Part shown: positions 5,741 to 6,207 of the stretch, in pieces
How positions within the stretch are numbered: position 1 is the first letter of the stretch
How the letters are laid out: each line of letters opens with the position of its first letter
DNA from: Clostridium_T sp040217795
GTDB lineage: Bacteria; Bacillota; Clostridia; Clostridiales; Clostridiaceae
DNA length: 6,207 nt
Assembly: GCA_040217795.1 (NCBI GenBank)
Contig: JBEHWK010000178.1
Location: 1-6,207, forward strand
Direction of reading: 5' to 3'
Notes under the pieces: generated by a model
What the model was told of the DNA's origin: nothing
The model's database searches: none
The model's input: only the letters and a program-made list of their open reading frames with translations
Position numbers and translations under genes: made by a program

Positions 5741-6207
5741 ATGAAGATTCCAGCTAAAAGCACATTCAAAAGGCAGACTATCTTATGGGCTAAGTATTCT
5801 GTAATGGCTATTTACGGCATTATATCTTTATTAGGCTCTAGTTCTGATAATAACGTAAATATATTTTTTAAACTTTCTGGGATCATACTTTTAACATTAT
5901 CAGCAATATTTTTGGGAAGGCTGATATTTGAAATATATAGCCCTAAAAAAATCAGCTTAGAAGGCAAGTTAGTTAAATTGAAATATCTTGATTACAAATA
6001 TAAATATTGTAGAGCTTATGATGATTATGGGTATAAAATAATCATAGAGGCTAATGGACAAAAGAAAAGATTATTATTGCTTCATAAAGAAAGATGGGAA
6101 GATTTTGGACGGGGACTTGACGTGTTGTTAAAAAAAGATGAGTTCTACAGTATAACTTATTTGTCTAAATCAAAATTAATTGTTGAAATTGAAAGTATTA
6201 CACATCC
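5741..6207 (+). CDS. Hypothetical two-helix membrane protein (3' partial)
   Basis: An open frame of 155 codons runs from ATG 5741 off the right edge, so the C-terminus is missing. AGAAGG at 5727-5732 lies 8 nt upstream as a ribosome binding site. The chain starts MKIPAKSTFKRQ, a basic stretch that suggests a cytoplasmic N-terminus. Two hydrophobic helices follow (about 13-33 and 44-65), joined by a short polar loop SSSDNN. From about residue 66 the protein is soluble and probably beta-rich with many Lys and Tyr, including KLVKLKYLDYKYKYC and FYSITYLSKSKLIVEI. The layout of two helices followed by a beta-rich domain occurs in small Firmicute membrane proteins of unknown role. I do not recognise the family and assign no function. 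It is transcribed away from the XylF-like gene. Confidence 0.75.
   Translation, partial: MKIPAKSTFKRQTILWAKYSVMAIYGIISLLGSSSDNNVNIFFKLSGIILLTLSAIFLGRLIFEIYSPKKISLEGKLVKLKYLDYKYKYCRAYDDYGYKIIIEANGQKKRLLLLHKERWEDFGRGLDVLLKKDEFYSITYLSKSKLIVEIESITH

Noticed and set aside
1..6207. Mobile elements, CRISPR arrays, tRNA or rRNA genes
   Set aside because: No transposase or integrase frame, spaced direct-repeat array, cloverleaf or rRNA-like sequence was seen on either strand.

Overview
The window is AT-rich with Firmicute features: strong AGGAGG-type ribosome binding sites, tightly packed genes, a BceRS-BceAB peptide-sensing module and a XylF-type sugar-binding protein. Together these suggest a low-GC Gram-positive bacterium, most likely of class Clostridia. 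The species cannot be told from the sequence.

Positions 1-4371 (+ strand) hold a near-complete Bce-type antimicrobial-peptide resistance module. In order it has an OmpR-family response regulator (5' end cut off by the window edge), an intramembrane-sensing histidine kinase, an ABC ATPase and a ten-helix FtsX-like permease. Regulator and kinase genes lie 1 nt apart, and ATPase and permease genes overlap by 8 nt. The 115-bp gap between the two pairs is a compact control region. It contains a perfect 12-bp inverted repeat with a TTACA-N4-TGTAA core, the type of site bound by BceR-like regulators. Two helical turns downstream lies a second TGTAAG half-site. A Rho-independent terminator follows, with a perfect TATAAT -10 box next to its T-tract and no recognisable -35. 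The simplest reading is that the regulator/kinase transcript stops here, while phosphorylated regulator switches on a separate transporter promoter. In such modules the permease and kinase form a sensory complex that responds to flux of cell-wall-active peptides such as bacitracin or lantibiotics. The actual substrate here is unknown.

Positions 4372-4466 separate convergent genes and contain a long inverted repeat with a nested hairpin, probably a terminator. On the minus strand, 5423-4467 encodes a XylF-like D-xylose-binding protein with two oddities. It has no signal peptide, lipobox or membrane anchor, although its start is well fixed by an upstream in-frame stop and a near-consensus ribosome binding site. 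It also appears to lack the Asn-Asn-Ala-Lys stretch of the XylF sugar pocket. No permease or ATPase gene for sugar uptake is visible beside it.

Positions 5424-5740 are mostly non-coding, with one doubtful 52-residue lysine-rich frame. From 5741 a small two-helix membrane protein of unknown function runs off the right edge. I see no mobile element, CRISPR array, tRNA or rRNA.
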